From Haloarculaceae archaeon (lineage in GTDB: Archaea > Halobacteriota > Halobacteria > Halobacteriales > Haloarculaceae), in NCBI GenBank assembly GCA_007122455.1, contig SKTU01000033.1, forward strand, positions 1-33,598: a stretch of DNA of 33,598 nucleotides. Reading direction: 5' to 3'. Within the stretch, counting starts at the first letter, position 1; the number at the start of each line of letters is the position of its first letter. The position numbers were made by a program, and so were the translations under genes. The notes below the pieces were generated by a model that did no database searches, was not told the DNA's origin, and saw nothing but the letters and a program-made list of their open reading frames with translations. Of the stretch, positions 15,319 to 25,060 are shown piece by piece.

Positions 15319-16932
15319 TCAGTCGGCTCGCGTCCAGGTCACCGAGACGTCGATCCCCTCCGAGAGCGACCGTTCGACGTAGCAGGCGCGTGCAGCTTTC
15401 GTCACGGCTCTCTCGAGCAGCTCCCTCTCGGCGTCGCTGTCGATCCGGAGTTCGACGTCGACCGCCTCGAGCGGCCCCTCCGACGGCGTTCCGTAGACGT
15501 CACAGTCGATCCCGTCGATCGCGATCTCGTCCCGGCCTGCCATCGTCCGCAGCGCGAGCGAGAGACACGAGCCGAGTGCGCCGAGGAGGTGCTCGATCGG
15601 CGTCGGCGCGAGCCCGGTCCCACCCGCCGTCGTCGGTTCGTCGAACGGGACTTCGGTGTCTGTTCCGTCGACGGTGTAGGTCCCCGAGACCCCCGACGGG
15701 TTTTCGACGCGGATCTTCCGGCTCTCCTCGGCGCGGCGATCGCTGGTGGCGTCGATTTCGGTCTCACAGAACGCCGCCAGTGCCGACTCGTCGGTCACCG
15801 TCTCCGCGAGCGTTCCGAGGAACCGGGCCGCGTCTGCCCCGTTGAGTACCCGATGGTCGAACGAGAGCGACAGCGTCATGCTCCCGTCTTCGCGGATCCG
15901 ACCGACGCCGAGGATCGCGACCTGTGGCGGGTCGATAATCGGATCGAAGTGGTCGATTCCGAAGTGGCCGAGGTTCGAGACCGTGAACGTCCCGCCCCGG
16001 AGATCGTCGGCCGTGAAATCGCCGTTCCGAACGCGTTCCGTGAGTTCGCGTCGACGCTCGGAGACCGCTTCGGCGCTCGACGACGCGACGTCGGCGATCA
16101 CCGGAGTGACCAGCCCGCCGTCGACGTCGACGGCGATCCCGAGGTTGATCTCCTCGATCAACCGGTGTTCGTCGTCCTCGAAGAGCGCATTGAACTCCGG
16201 ATGCGCCTCGAGCGTCTCGGAGACGGCTTTGAGAAGCAGATCCGTGATCGACAGTTCGGCGTCGGCTTCCCGCGCCGCTTCGGACGTGGCCGAGAGCGCC
16301 GTCGTCTCTACTGAGCGGTTGAGCGTGACGTGAACCGCGTTCCGGTAGCTCTCCGTGAGGCGCTCACGGATCGTCCGCTGCATTCCCGACAGTGCCCGCG
16401 CGTCGGTGACGGTCCGCGTCGGGTGAGCCGGCGTTTCGACCGTCTCGAGATGGGTTCGAACGTCGTCCTCGGTGATCACGCCCTGCGGTCCGGTTCCGTC
16501 GACGGCCGCGAGCGCGACGCTCTCCTGTCGTGCGAGCTTTCGGGCGCCGGGAGTGGCTCGCACGTCCGTCTCCGTTCCCGCCGCATCGGCTCTCGAGGGT
16601 GTCCCCGTGGAGGTGTCCGATGTGTCGTCCCCGTCGTCGGCCGGTGCGGCGTCAGGGACGTCGAGTCCCGCGAGATACTGCTCGAGCGTCTCGTCGGCGC
16701 CGGCGATGACGCCGATCGGATCGCCCGGTTCGACGGTTTCACCCTCGGCGACGAGGATTCGTCGGAGAACCCCGCTCTCGCGCGCTTCGATCTCGGCGGT
16801 CGACTTTTCGGATTCGACGACGGCGACCTCGGTTCCCGCTTCGACAGCCTCCTCCTCGGTGATTGTCCACTCGACGACGGTCCCTTCCTCCATCGACATT
16901 CCGAGCTGCGGCATCCGAACTACGTATCCCAT
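15319..16932 (-). CDS. 2-oxoacid dehydrogenase E2 acyltransferase fused to an OsmC domain
   Basis: A 537-residue fusion. An N-terminal lipoyl domain (1-78) has the lipoylated Lys43 in ESEKSTAEI; an acidic Ala/Asp/Thr linker follows; a peripheral subunit-binding domain covers about 125-162; the CATD acyltransferase domain (about 172-390) has GTFTVSNLGHFG and the active-site DHRVLNG with His360. The usual Asp after this His (HxxxDG) is Asn364. Residues about 400-537 are an OsmC/Ohr-like domain with Cys456 (LGSCLSLAL) and Cys517 (RACYVERSL) at the places of the paired redox Cys. ATG 16932 is preferred to GTG 16941 because TTTAAG (16956-16961, minus strand) is at leaderless distance. First gene of the operon; no E3 gene is nearby. 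Confidence 0.92.
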   Translation of the reverse strand: MGYVVRMPQLGMSMEEGTVVEWTITEEEAVEAGTEVAVVESEKSTAEIEARESGVLRRILVAEGETVEPGDPIGVIAGADETLEQYLAGLDVPDAAPADDGDDTSDTSTGTPSRADAAGTETDVRATPGARKLARQESVALAAVDGTGPQGVITEDDVRTHLETVETPAHPTRTVTDARALSGMQRTIRERLTESYRNAVHVTLNRSVETTALSATSEAAREADAELSITDLLLKAVSETLEAHPEFNALFEDDEHRLIEEINLGIAVDVDGGLVTPVIADVASSSAEAVSERRRELTERVRNGDFTADDLRGGTFTVSNLGHFGIDHFDPIIDPPQVAILGVGRIREDGSMTLSLSFDHRVLNGADAARFLGTLAETVTDESALAAFCETEIDATSDRRAEESRKIRVENPSGVSGTYTVDGTDTEVPFDEPTTAGGTGLAPTPIEHLLGALGSCLSLALRTMAGRDEIAIDGIDCDVYGTPSEGPLEAVDVELRIDSDAERELLERAVTKAARACYVERSLSEGIDVSVTWTRAD

Positions 16933-16955
16933 GGGTGACACTCACAAACAGCTTT

Positions 16956-16961
16956 CTTAAA
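16956..16961 (-). promoter_or_regulatory. TATA-like element of the dehydrogenase operon
   Basis: TTTAAG on the minus strand lies 24-29 nt before the ATG at 16932. No other strong promoter is seen inside the operon, whose gaps are 61, 68 and 2 nt, so one transcript is likely. Confidence 0.5.
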
Positions 16962-17068
16962 GGGACTGGGGAACGTATCAGCTAACTTCGACACCGGCGT
17001 TGTGGGGTCGTAATCGTACGCCTGGCGTACCGTCGCCTCTTATGTCGGTTGCCCACTTCGGATCGCAC

Positions 17069-17635
17069 ATGACTCCCGTGACCGGTGATCTCGGGGACTC
17101 CCACGAGCTTTCCGAGCGCGCTCGGCGGTACGCGAACGAGGTCGTCTTCGGCGAGGAGTGGCCCCTCACTGCCGACCACGTAGATCTCGACCGCGTGACG
17201 TTCGAGACGAGCACGCGAATGCGGCGCCGACACGGTGTCTGCTCGGCGGACGGAGCCGACAGCTGTACACTCCGGCTCTCCGAGCGGACCTACGAGCGGG
17301 CTGGCTTCTCCGCGATCGGAGAGACAGTCCGGCACGAACTCGTCCACGTCTACCAGCACCAGTCCGAGGGCGTCACGATGGGACACGGTCCCTCTTTCGA
17401 GCGGTGGGTTGATCCGCTCGACCTGTCTGGTCGGTGTAGCGACCACTACGCGATTACCGCGGACGATTACGCCTACAGCTTCCACTGTGAGCGCTGTGGG
17501 TTCATCGGCGGGCGCTATCGGATGTGCAAAACTGTCGAGGCGGGGATCGACGGCGGGCTTTGCTGCCGCAACTGCGAATCCCGGGAGATCGAGGTTCGGG
17601 ACGCGCGGGGGGTCGCTCTGACCGATCGAGAGTGA
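17069..17635 (+). CDS. SprT-like zinc metalloprotease-type protein
   Basis: A 188-residue SprT/SPRTN-like protein. The active-site motif HELVH (His89, Glu90, His93) lies in VRHELVHVYQHQ, and a further His (MGHGPSFERW) may be the third ligand. A C-terminal zinc ribbon has FHCERC and CCRNC pairs. SPRTN/SprT proteins act on DNA-bound or DNA-crosslinked proteins in eukaryotes; haloarchaeal versions are uncharacterised. ATG 17069 is favoured over ATG 17042 because TCTTATG (17036-17042) lies 27-33 nt upstream as a TATA box. Divergent from the dehydrogenase operon. Length is normal for the archaeal form. Confidence 0.85.
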   Translation: MTPVTGDLGDSHELSERARRYANEVVFGEEWPLTADHVDLDRVTFETSTRMRRRHGVCSADGADSCTLRLSERTYERAGFSAIGETVRHELVHVYQHQSEGVTMGHGPSFERWVDPLDLSGRCSDHYAITADDYAYSFHCERCGFIGGRYRMCKTVEAGIDGGLCCRNCESREIEVRDARGVALTDRE

Positions 17636-17702
17636 GCGTCTGCGGGACGAGTGCGCCGGAACGCTCTCGAACCGATTCGGGGGATGCGGTACGACAAAAA
17701 CC

Positions 17703-17708
17703 CTTATT
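17703..17708 (+). promoter_or_regulatory. TATA-like element of the P1B ATPase gene
   Basis: CTTATT lies 24-29 nt before ATG 17732, selecting this start over two upstream in-frame candidates. A GGAAGGG purine run just before the ATG could also serve as a ribosome binding site. Confidence 0.45.
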
Positions 17709-17731
17709 CAGCACAGGTCGAAAGGAAGGGT

Positions 17732-19711
<1,980 letters not shown>

Positions 19712-19765
19712 TGCCGTCGGTTCGGCCGTCGATGCAACTATTGTGCTAACGGCACTCTACCGGCC

Positions 19766-20752
19766 ATGGAGTACACGACTCTCGGCGGTACCGGCATGAG
19801 CGTCAGTCAGATCGGCCTCGGCTGCAACACGCTCGGGCTCGACACCAGCGAGAAGTGGGACTGGACGGTCAGCGAAGCCGAAAGCAAGGAGCTGGTCCAC
19901 CGAGCGGTCGACCTCGGCATCAACTTCTTCGATACGGCCAACACGTACTCGTGGGGCGACTCCGAGCGCGTGCTCGGCGATGCCCTCGACGAGCACGACC
20001 GCGAGGAGATGGTCGTCGCCACGAAGGTGTACAACGATCCATCGGCCGACGCCCACCCGAACGCGACTGGATTGTCTCGGAAGACGATCGATCAGGAACT
20101 CGAGAACAGTCTCGACCGTCTCGGCATGGACTACGTGGATCTGTACCAGATCCACCGCTGGGACCCCGAGACCCCGATCGACGTCACCGTCAGAGCACTC
20201 ACGGACACCGTCCGGCGGGGGGACGTCGAATACCTCGGGGCGAGTTCGATGTGGACCTACCAGTTCGGCTCGGCGCTCCGGGCCGGCGAGCAACCGGGGC
20301 TCGAACCGTTCGCGACGATGCAGAACCACTACAATCTCGTCTATCGGGAAGAGGAGCGCGAGATGCTTCCGTTCTGCAAACAGCAGGGCGTTGGAGTGAT
20401 CCCCTGGGCACCGCTCGCCGGCGGCTTTCTCGCTCGACCGCACGAACAAATGCACGCCACCAGACGCGGGGAGACGAGCTCGAGCCTGCGGCGGCGGCCG
20501 TACCCGGACAACGGGGGCGTCGAGATCAACGAGCGGGTCGAGGAACTCGCCGATCAGAACGGGGTGTCGATGGCGCAGATCGCCGTCGCGTGGCTGCTCC
20601 ACAAGGAGTGGGTCGACGTGCCGATCGTCGGCGCGACGAAGGTCGAACACCTCGAGGACATCGTCGAAGCGACCGAGATCGACTTCTCGGAGAGCGATCT
20701 CTCGTACCTCGAGGAGCCGTACGGCCCCGTTCGGATCGCCGGCCACGACTGA
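19766..20752 (+). CDS. Aldo/keto reductase
   Basis: A 328-residue NADPH-dependent aldo/keto reductase of the (beta/alpha)8 type. The catalytic tetrad is complete: Asp56 and Tyr61 in FFDTANTYSWGDS, Lys87 in VVATKVY, and His130 in YQIHRWD. The phosphate-binding region near the C-terminus has VPIVGATKVEHLED. Overall it resembles AKR families 11/12/14 (YhdN-, L-glyceraldehyde 3-phosphate reductase-like). The natural substrate is unknown. A CTATTGT element about 27 nt before ATG 19766 may be the TATA box. Convergent with the antiporter gene. Confidence 0.93.
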   Translation: MEYTTLGGTGMSVSQIGLGCNTLGLDTSEKWDWTVSEAESKELVHRAVDLGINFFDTANTYSWGDSERVLGDALDEHDREEMVVATKVYNDPSADAHPNATGLSRKTIDQELENSLDRLGMDYVDLYQIHRWDPETPIDVTVRALTDTVRRGDVEYLGASSMWTYQFGSALRAGEQPGLEPFATMQNHYNLVYREEEREMLPFCKQQGVGVIPWAPLAGGFLARPHEQMHATRRGETSSSLRRRPYPDNGGVEINERVEELADQNGVSMAQIAVAWLLHKEWVDVPIVGATKVEHLEDIVEATEIDFSESDLSYLEEPYGPVRIAGHD

Positions 20753-20797
20753 TTGGGGATCGAAGACACTCCCGGAGATCTCGAGGGGTCCTTGAGG

Positions 20798-22498
20798 CTA
20801 CCGATCGAGTTCCGGAACGTTCGGGCCGAGTTGGCCGACGATTCCCGAATCGGAAACCCGCTCGCGGAGCAATCGACGGTTCTCCTGGCGCAGCGTCTCG
20901 GGGGACGTCTCGGCGGTGATGAGCCGCGAAAGCGTCTCGCCGAACTGTTCGCTGGCGAGGAAATCCGTGACGTTGACGTAGGTCGCCCCGGCGTCGATCA
21001 ACTCGACCGCGGTGGCGGTGTCGTCGGCACGGAGAATCACGTCGGCGTCGGTCTCGACCGAGAGAACGTACTCCGATAGGGATCGCTGCGGTGGTGTCGA
21101 GACGACGAGGTCGGCCCGTTCGGCGTCGAGGAACTCCCAGACGACGTCGCTCATCGCGTCGCCGAAGACGCAGACGTCGTGGTACTCCCGGGCGAGCTCG
21201 AAGCGGTCGGGATCGTTTTCGACGACCACCACCGGCTTGTCGAGTTCGCGACAGACCGCGACGATACTGCTGCCGAGTTTGCCGTAGCCGATGACGATGA
21301 CGTGGTTCTCGAGCGGTTCTTTGGGGAGAGCACTCCGTGCGCGAGTTCTCTCCCGAGTCGCCCCGAAGATCCCTGTTCGTTCGATCAGCCGGTAGAGTTC
21401 GTCCTCGTACGTGTAGGTGAGCGTCGACGTGATCATCGTGGCCGCCGCCGCGAGCAGGATTGCGTCGAACAACGACTGGCTGATCTGTCCGGCTAACAGA
21501 CCGCTGATCGCGAGGATGAGTGCGAACTCGCTGATCTGGTCGAGACTGAAGCTCGTCAGCGCGGCGCTCCGCGTGTCGTACCCCTGATAAACTAACGCCC
21601 AGATCGTCACGATCGGTTTGACGAACACGATGCCGAAGACGAGCACGACCGCCATCGCGAGTACTTCGGTCGACGGCGCGACGACGAGGCTGCCGAGGGT
21701 GACGAAGAAGATCGCGGTAAAGAAGTTCTCGATCGACTCCAGTGCCGACAGAAGCGCGACGTTGTACTCGAACTCCTGGGTAATCGAGATCCCGGCAGCG
21801 AACGCCCCGACGACGATCGAGAGCTCGAGGACCTCGGCGAGCGCAAGAAAACCGATCAGGAGACCGATTCCCGTCAGCATGATCAACTCGTCGGAGTCGC
21901 CGGAGAGTGTGACGAAGACGTCGAAGAGGTAGATCCGGATCAGGATGGCGACCATCAGCATCAACACGCCGTAGCCGAGTTGGAGCGCCACGCCGTCGAG
22001 GGTGTAGACGGTGGCTCCGAGGACGAGGATGATCCCGACCGCGAACAGGTCCTGAACGAAGTGGATCGATTCGGTGAGCCGGCCGTGGATGAGATTGAGA
22101 CGGATCTCGCCCTCGGCGAGTTCCCGGCCGACGAGCGAGGAACTCAGCGCCGCAGCCGTGGCGAAGTAGGCCGCAGACAGCTGATCGAGACCGAGCAACA
22201 GGGCGATGACGAAACCAGTGACCCCGACGACGAGAATCTGGACGGCGGCGACGTGCTCGCTGTCGCGGGTGACCGTGAGGAACCGACTCGGCTCGGCGTG
22301 GACCCCGAAGACGAAGACGAGAAAGGCGATTCCGAGCTGCGCCAACTCGAGCGTGATTCCCGGTGCGATGAGCGGACTCACGCCGATTCCGACGAGAATG
22401 TAGAGCGGTACCGACGGGAACGGATATCTGGTCGCGATCAAAAGTACCACCGCCGCCGTGATGAAGACGATCGCCAGCGGCTCGATGAGCTCAGACAT
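20798..22498 (-). CDS. CPA2 cation:proton antiporter with RCK_N domain (second of pair)
   Basis: A 566-residue KefC/KhtU-like monovalent cation:H+ antiporter. About 12 membrane helices occupy residues 8-365; the ion-site Gln149-Asp150 pair lies in FVQDLFAVG. The cytoplasmic C-terminus is a TrkA-N/RCK_N Rossmann domain with an intact GYGKLG (404-409) and acidic Glu427 at the end of the second strand, so nucleotide binding is expected. ATG 22498 overlaps the end of the upstream antiporter by 8 nt (ATGTCTGA), so the two are translationally coupled. It likely moves K+ or Na+ against protons; regulation by the KhtT-like subunit in the same cluster is inferred. Confidence 0.9.
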   Translation of the reverse strand: MSELIEPLAIVFITAAVVLLIATRYPFPSVPLYILVGIGVSPLIAPGITLELAQLGIAFLVFVFGVHAEPSRFLTVTRDSEHVAAVQILVVGVTGFVIALLLGLDQLSAAYFATAAALSSSLVGRELAEGEIRLNLIHGRLTESIHFVQDLFAVGIILVLGATVYTLDGVALQLGYGVLMLMVAILIRIYLFDVFVTLSGDSDELIMLTGIGLLIGFLALAEVLELSIVVGAFAAGISITQEFEYNVALLSALESIENFFTAIFFVTLGSLVVAPSTEVLAMAVVLVFGIVFVKPIVTIWALVYQGYDTRSAALTSFSLDQISEFALILAISGLLAGQISQSLFDAILLAAAATMITSTLTYTYEDELYRLIERTGIFGATRERTRARSALPKEPLENHVIVIGYGKLGSSIVAVCRELDKPVVVVENDPDRFELAREYHDVCVFGDAMSDVVWEFLDAERADLVVSTPPQRSLSEYVLSVETDADVILRADDTATAVELIDAGATYVNVTDFLASEQFGETLSRLITAETSPETLRQENRRLLRERVSDSGIVGQLGPNVPELDR

Positions 22499-24233
22499 CC
22501 GACTCACCTCCGCGGTCGAAGCGGCGCGGGTCGACCCCCGACGACCGCGTGGTGCCGGCCGACTGTCGGAGCCGATCGACGTCGTCCTCGACCGCCCGAA
22601 GGAACGCTGGTCGATCCCGGATGTACTGCGTGAGATACGTGCGGATCTTGAGTCCGGCGAGTACCGTCGGCAAGGTCACGTAGTGTGCGCCCTCGTCGTA
22701 GAGGTCGAGCGCCTGCTCGACGCTGTCGGCTTCGGCGATGACGATCGCCCCCTCGGAGGACTCCCGGATCGCGAGTTCGTTGATCTCCGGCTGTACCGAC
22801 GAGGACATCACGACCGCGGCCCGGCCGATCCCGGCCTCCTTCCGAAGCTCCCCGTGTTTGAAGTCGCCGTAGATGACGTCGTACGGCGTGTCCGCGAACC
22901 GATCAGAAATCGAGGGGTTGCGGTCGACGATGACCACGTCACCGAGCTTCTCGTGAAGGACCGACAGCGTGGGTTCGGTGACGTCGTCGACGCCGATCAC
23001 GACCGCGTGGTCGGCGTAGGTCTTGAGCTCGACGTCCTGTTTGTCGTCGCTCTCGAAGCGAGCCCACACCGACTCCGTCAGGTCGTACAGCTGGTGGTTG
23101 TATTTGATGAGATACGTCGAGAGCCCCATCGTGACGATCGCCATCAGGCTCAGATAGCCCAGAATTGGTTCGCCGATGAACCCCTGCGAGACCGCGAGTG
23201 CGCCGACGACGAGCGAGAACTCGCTGACCTGCACCATGTTGAGACTGCCGAGGAACGAGGTCTCCGGGGTGAAGTTCTCGTAGTCGATGAGGAAGAACAT
23301 GATGAGGAAGTTGCCGACCATCAGCGCCGCGGATGCGATCATCGCCTCCTGCCAGAAGGCGAAGAGGTCGTCGGCCGAGATTCGGAGCCCGATGCTCGAA
23401 AAGAAGACGACCATGAACAGATCGGTTAGCGGACGAATGCGCTCCGTGAGTTCGCTGGTGTACTGGACCTGTGCGAGGCTTAGTCCCGCGAGGAAGGCGC
23501 CGACTTCGATGGAGAGATTGAGCTCCATCGAGCCGTGGATGAACAGGAACGCCCACGCGATACCGACGATGAAGAACGCCTCGCGGTCGCCCGCCACGGC
23601 GCGAAAGAGCTGCGGGAGGAAGTAGCGGGCGGCGAGATACGAAAAGGCCCCGATCCCAGCCATCAGAAGGAAGATCGTCCCGATGTTGACCGCGATGGTC
23701 GAGGGGTCGTCGAACGATTCCGCGCTCAACACTGCGAGCAGGACGACGAGATAAATGTCCTGAAGGATCAACACCCCGACGTCGATCTTGCCGGGCAGCG
23801 ACGTGAGCTCGTCCTTGTCGGCGAGTACCTTCACGATGATCGGCGTCGCCCCGAAGACGGTCGCGAGGGCGATGATCGTCGTCTGCAGCAGATCGAACCC
23901 CAGCGCGTAGGCGACCGCGAACGCGAGCGCGGTCTGTAACACCGTCTGCCAGACGGCGATGTTGATCACCGGACGGAGGATCTCGCGGATGTCGTCGATC
24001 CGGAGCTTCAATCCGAGCAGAAAGAGCAGAAAGCCCAGTCCGAGCTCGGCCATGAGCTCGACGAGCTGTCCTTCGGTGATGACGTCGAGGAAAACCGGTC
24101 CGAGGACGATCCCGGTGAAGATGTAGGCGACGATCGTCGGCTGCCCCGAGAGCCGAAAGAGGTAGCCGAGGGCGACGGCCGTCAGTATGATGAGTGCGAA
24201 GTCGGCTGCGATCGTGACGGTTCCCTCGACCAT
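22491..24233 (-). CDS. CPA2 cation:proton antiporter with divergent RCK_N domain (first of pair)
   Basis: A 580-residue CPA2 antiporter of KefC/KhtU type. The membrane part spans about residues 5-375, with the Gln158-Asp159 ion-site pair in LILQDIYLV. The C-terminal Rossmann-like domain begins HAVVIGVDDVTEPTLS, where the GxGxxG loop is replaced by GVDDVT (414-419), so NAD(H) binding may be lost while the fold and the acidic Asp in VVIVDRNPS remain. It heads the antiporter pair and overlaps the next gene by 8 nt. The 147-nt leader upstream holds repeats (see the regulatory entry). Tandem paralogs with one intact and one altered nucleotide site suggest a heteromeric transporter. Confidence 0.9.
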   Translation of the reverse strand: MVEGTVTIAADFALIILTAVALGYLFRLSGQPTIVAYIFTGIVLGPVFLDVITEGQLVELMAELGLGFLLFLLGLKLRIDDIREILRPVINIAVWQTVLQTALAFAVAYALGFDLLQTTIIALATVFGATPIIVKVLADKDELTSLPGKIDVGVLILQDIYLVVLLAVLSAESFDDPSTIAVNIGTIFLLMAGIGAFSYLAARYFLPQLFRAVAGDREAFFIVGIAWAFLFIHGSMELNLSIEVGAFLAGLSLAQVQYTSELTERIRPLTDLFMVVFFSSIGLRISADDLFAFWQEAMIASAALMVGNFLIMFFLIDYENFTPETSFLGSLNMVQVSEFSLVVGALAVSQGFIGEPILGYLSLMAIVTMGLSTYLIKYNHQLYDLTESVWARFESDDKQDVELKTYADHAVVIGVDDVTEPTLSVLHEKLGDVVIVDRNPSISDRFADTPYDVIYGDFKHGELRKEAGIGRAAVVMSSSVQPEINELAIRESSEGAIVIAEADSVEQALDLYDEGAHYVTLPTVLAGLKIRTYLTQYIRDRPAFLRAVEDDVDRLRQSAGTTRSSGVDPRRFDRGGESDV

Positions 24234-24318
24234 TAATCAGTGGTGGTGCGTTTTCGTCGGGCGCTCTTGAGGATGGTGGTTCGTCGTGTGGCGAGGTGGT
24301 GGGCGAACGTACGATTTC

Positions 24319-24354
24319 GGTTCGAGCGACGGGTTCGAGCGTTCGATTCGAACG
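24319..24354. promoter_or_regulatory. Repeat cluster upstream of the antiporter pair
   Basis: Between the cyclase stop (24381) and the antiporter start (24233) lie a direct repeat GGTTCGAGCG at 24319-24328 and 24332-24341, and a perfect inverted repeat CGTTCGA-T-TCGAACG at 24340-24354. This could be an operator or an RNA hairpin that sets the ratio of antiporter to cyclase. TTCGAACG-like sequences are common in GC-rich haloarchaeal DNA, so chance is possible. Confidence 0.35.
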
Positions 24355-24380
24355 AGCGCCCAAGACGCCTCGCACCCATA

Positions 24381-24956
24381 CTAGATCTCCTGTCCACGCC
24401 AGGGCTCTCCGATCCGATCGCGCGTTACGGTCTCGTAGGAGCCGCTCCGAAACGTGGTAACCCGTCCGGTTTCCTCGCTCAGCGTCATCGTGGTGACGAC
24501 GTCGGGCCGAAGCGAGGTTTCGTATGCACTCATGTGTCTCGCACCCATCCAGTCCGTATACTCGAGAGCGGTCACGCTGACGCCACTCGGCAGCTCATCG
24601 TCACGCACGTTTTTGAACCGAACCATCTGTTCCAGAATCGTGCCATCGACACTGATACACACGCCGCCGTCCCGGGAGTGGGCAACGGACGTGGCCGCTC
24701 CGTAGAACGCGTCCACGTCTCCGATTACGCTTGGACAGCGGTCGATCGGCCAGACGTTCGCACCCATCGGTTCCGCGAACGCGGCCACGGAGCGATTCGA
24801 GACGATCGCCAGATAGAGCCCCGGCCCCGTAGTGTGGTTCGCGCCGTAATCATTGAACTCGAGGGAGATACCTTCGATACAGTCGTAGATCCGGGTTTCG
24901 AGTTTCCTCGTGGATTCGTTTCGTTCGTACTGGAACTCCAACGATTTCGACGTCAC
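24381..24956 (-). CDS. dacZ: Diadenylate cyclase (DisA_N/DAC domain, DacZ-like)
   Basis: A 191-residue protein with a DAC domain that would condense two ATP into cyclic di-AMP. Strand GLYLAIVSN (46-54) matches the family's GALIVI element. SRDGGVCI (94-101) matches the DGA motif with Gly for Ala, keeping Asp96. GARHMSAYE (138-146) matches the GTRHRAA motif with Met for the second Arg. SEETGRV (160-166) matches exactly the conserved SEETG loop. The start is fixed: an in-frame TGA lies 21 nt upstream of GTG 24956. It sits between the KhtT-like gene and two antiporters, the protein types controlled by c-di-AMP in Gram-positive bacteria. The family call is strong; activity with the altered motifs needs assay, though these may be the archaeal norm. 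Confidence 0.85.
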   Translation of the reverse strand: MTSKSLEFQYERNESTRKLETRIYDCIEGISLEFNDYGANHTTGPGLYLAIVSNRSVAAFAEPMGANVWPIDRCPSVIGDVDAFYGAATSVAHSRDGGVCISVDGTILEQMVRFKNVRDDELPSGVSVTALEYTDWMGARHMSAYETSLRPDVVTTMTLSEETGRVTTFRSGSYETVTRDRIGEPWRGQEI

Positions 24957-25060
24957 GGTGAGTGCCCTTTCGCGTCAGTTCCGTAAGCGGTTATCGACCG
25001 ACACCCATCGAACGATCCAAACTCGGCACTCCCGATCGGTGTTCGGCGCGAACGACCCAC

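Noticed and set aside
19757-20746. 329-codon minus-strand frame over the aldo/keto reductase
   Set aside because: It mirrors the reductase gene, which has a complete catalytic tetrad; the antisense product has no domain pattern.
24319-24360. tRNA-like T-loop sequence (GGTTCGA repeats)
   Set aside because: No acceptor, D-arm or anticodon arm can be folded around it; it is only a repeat cluster.
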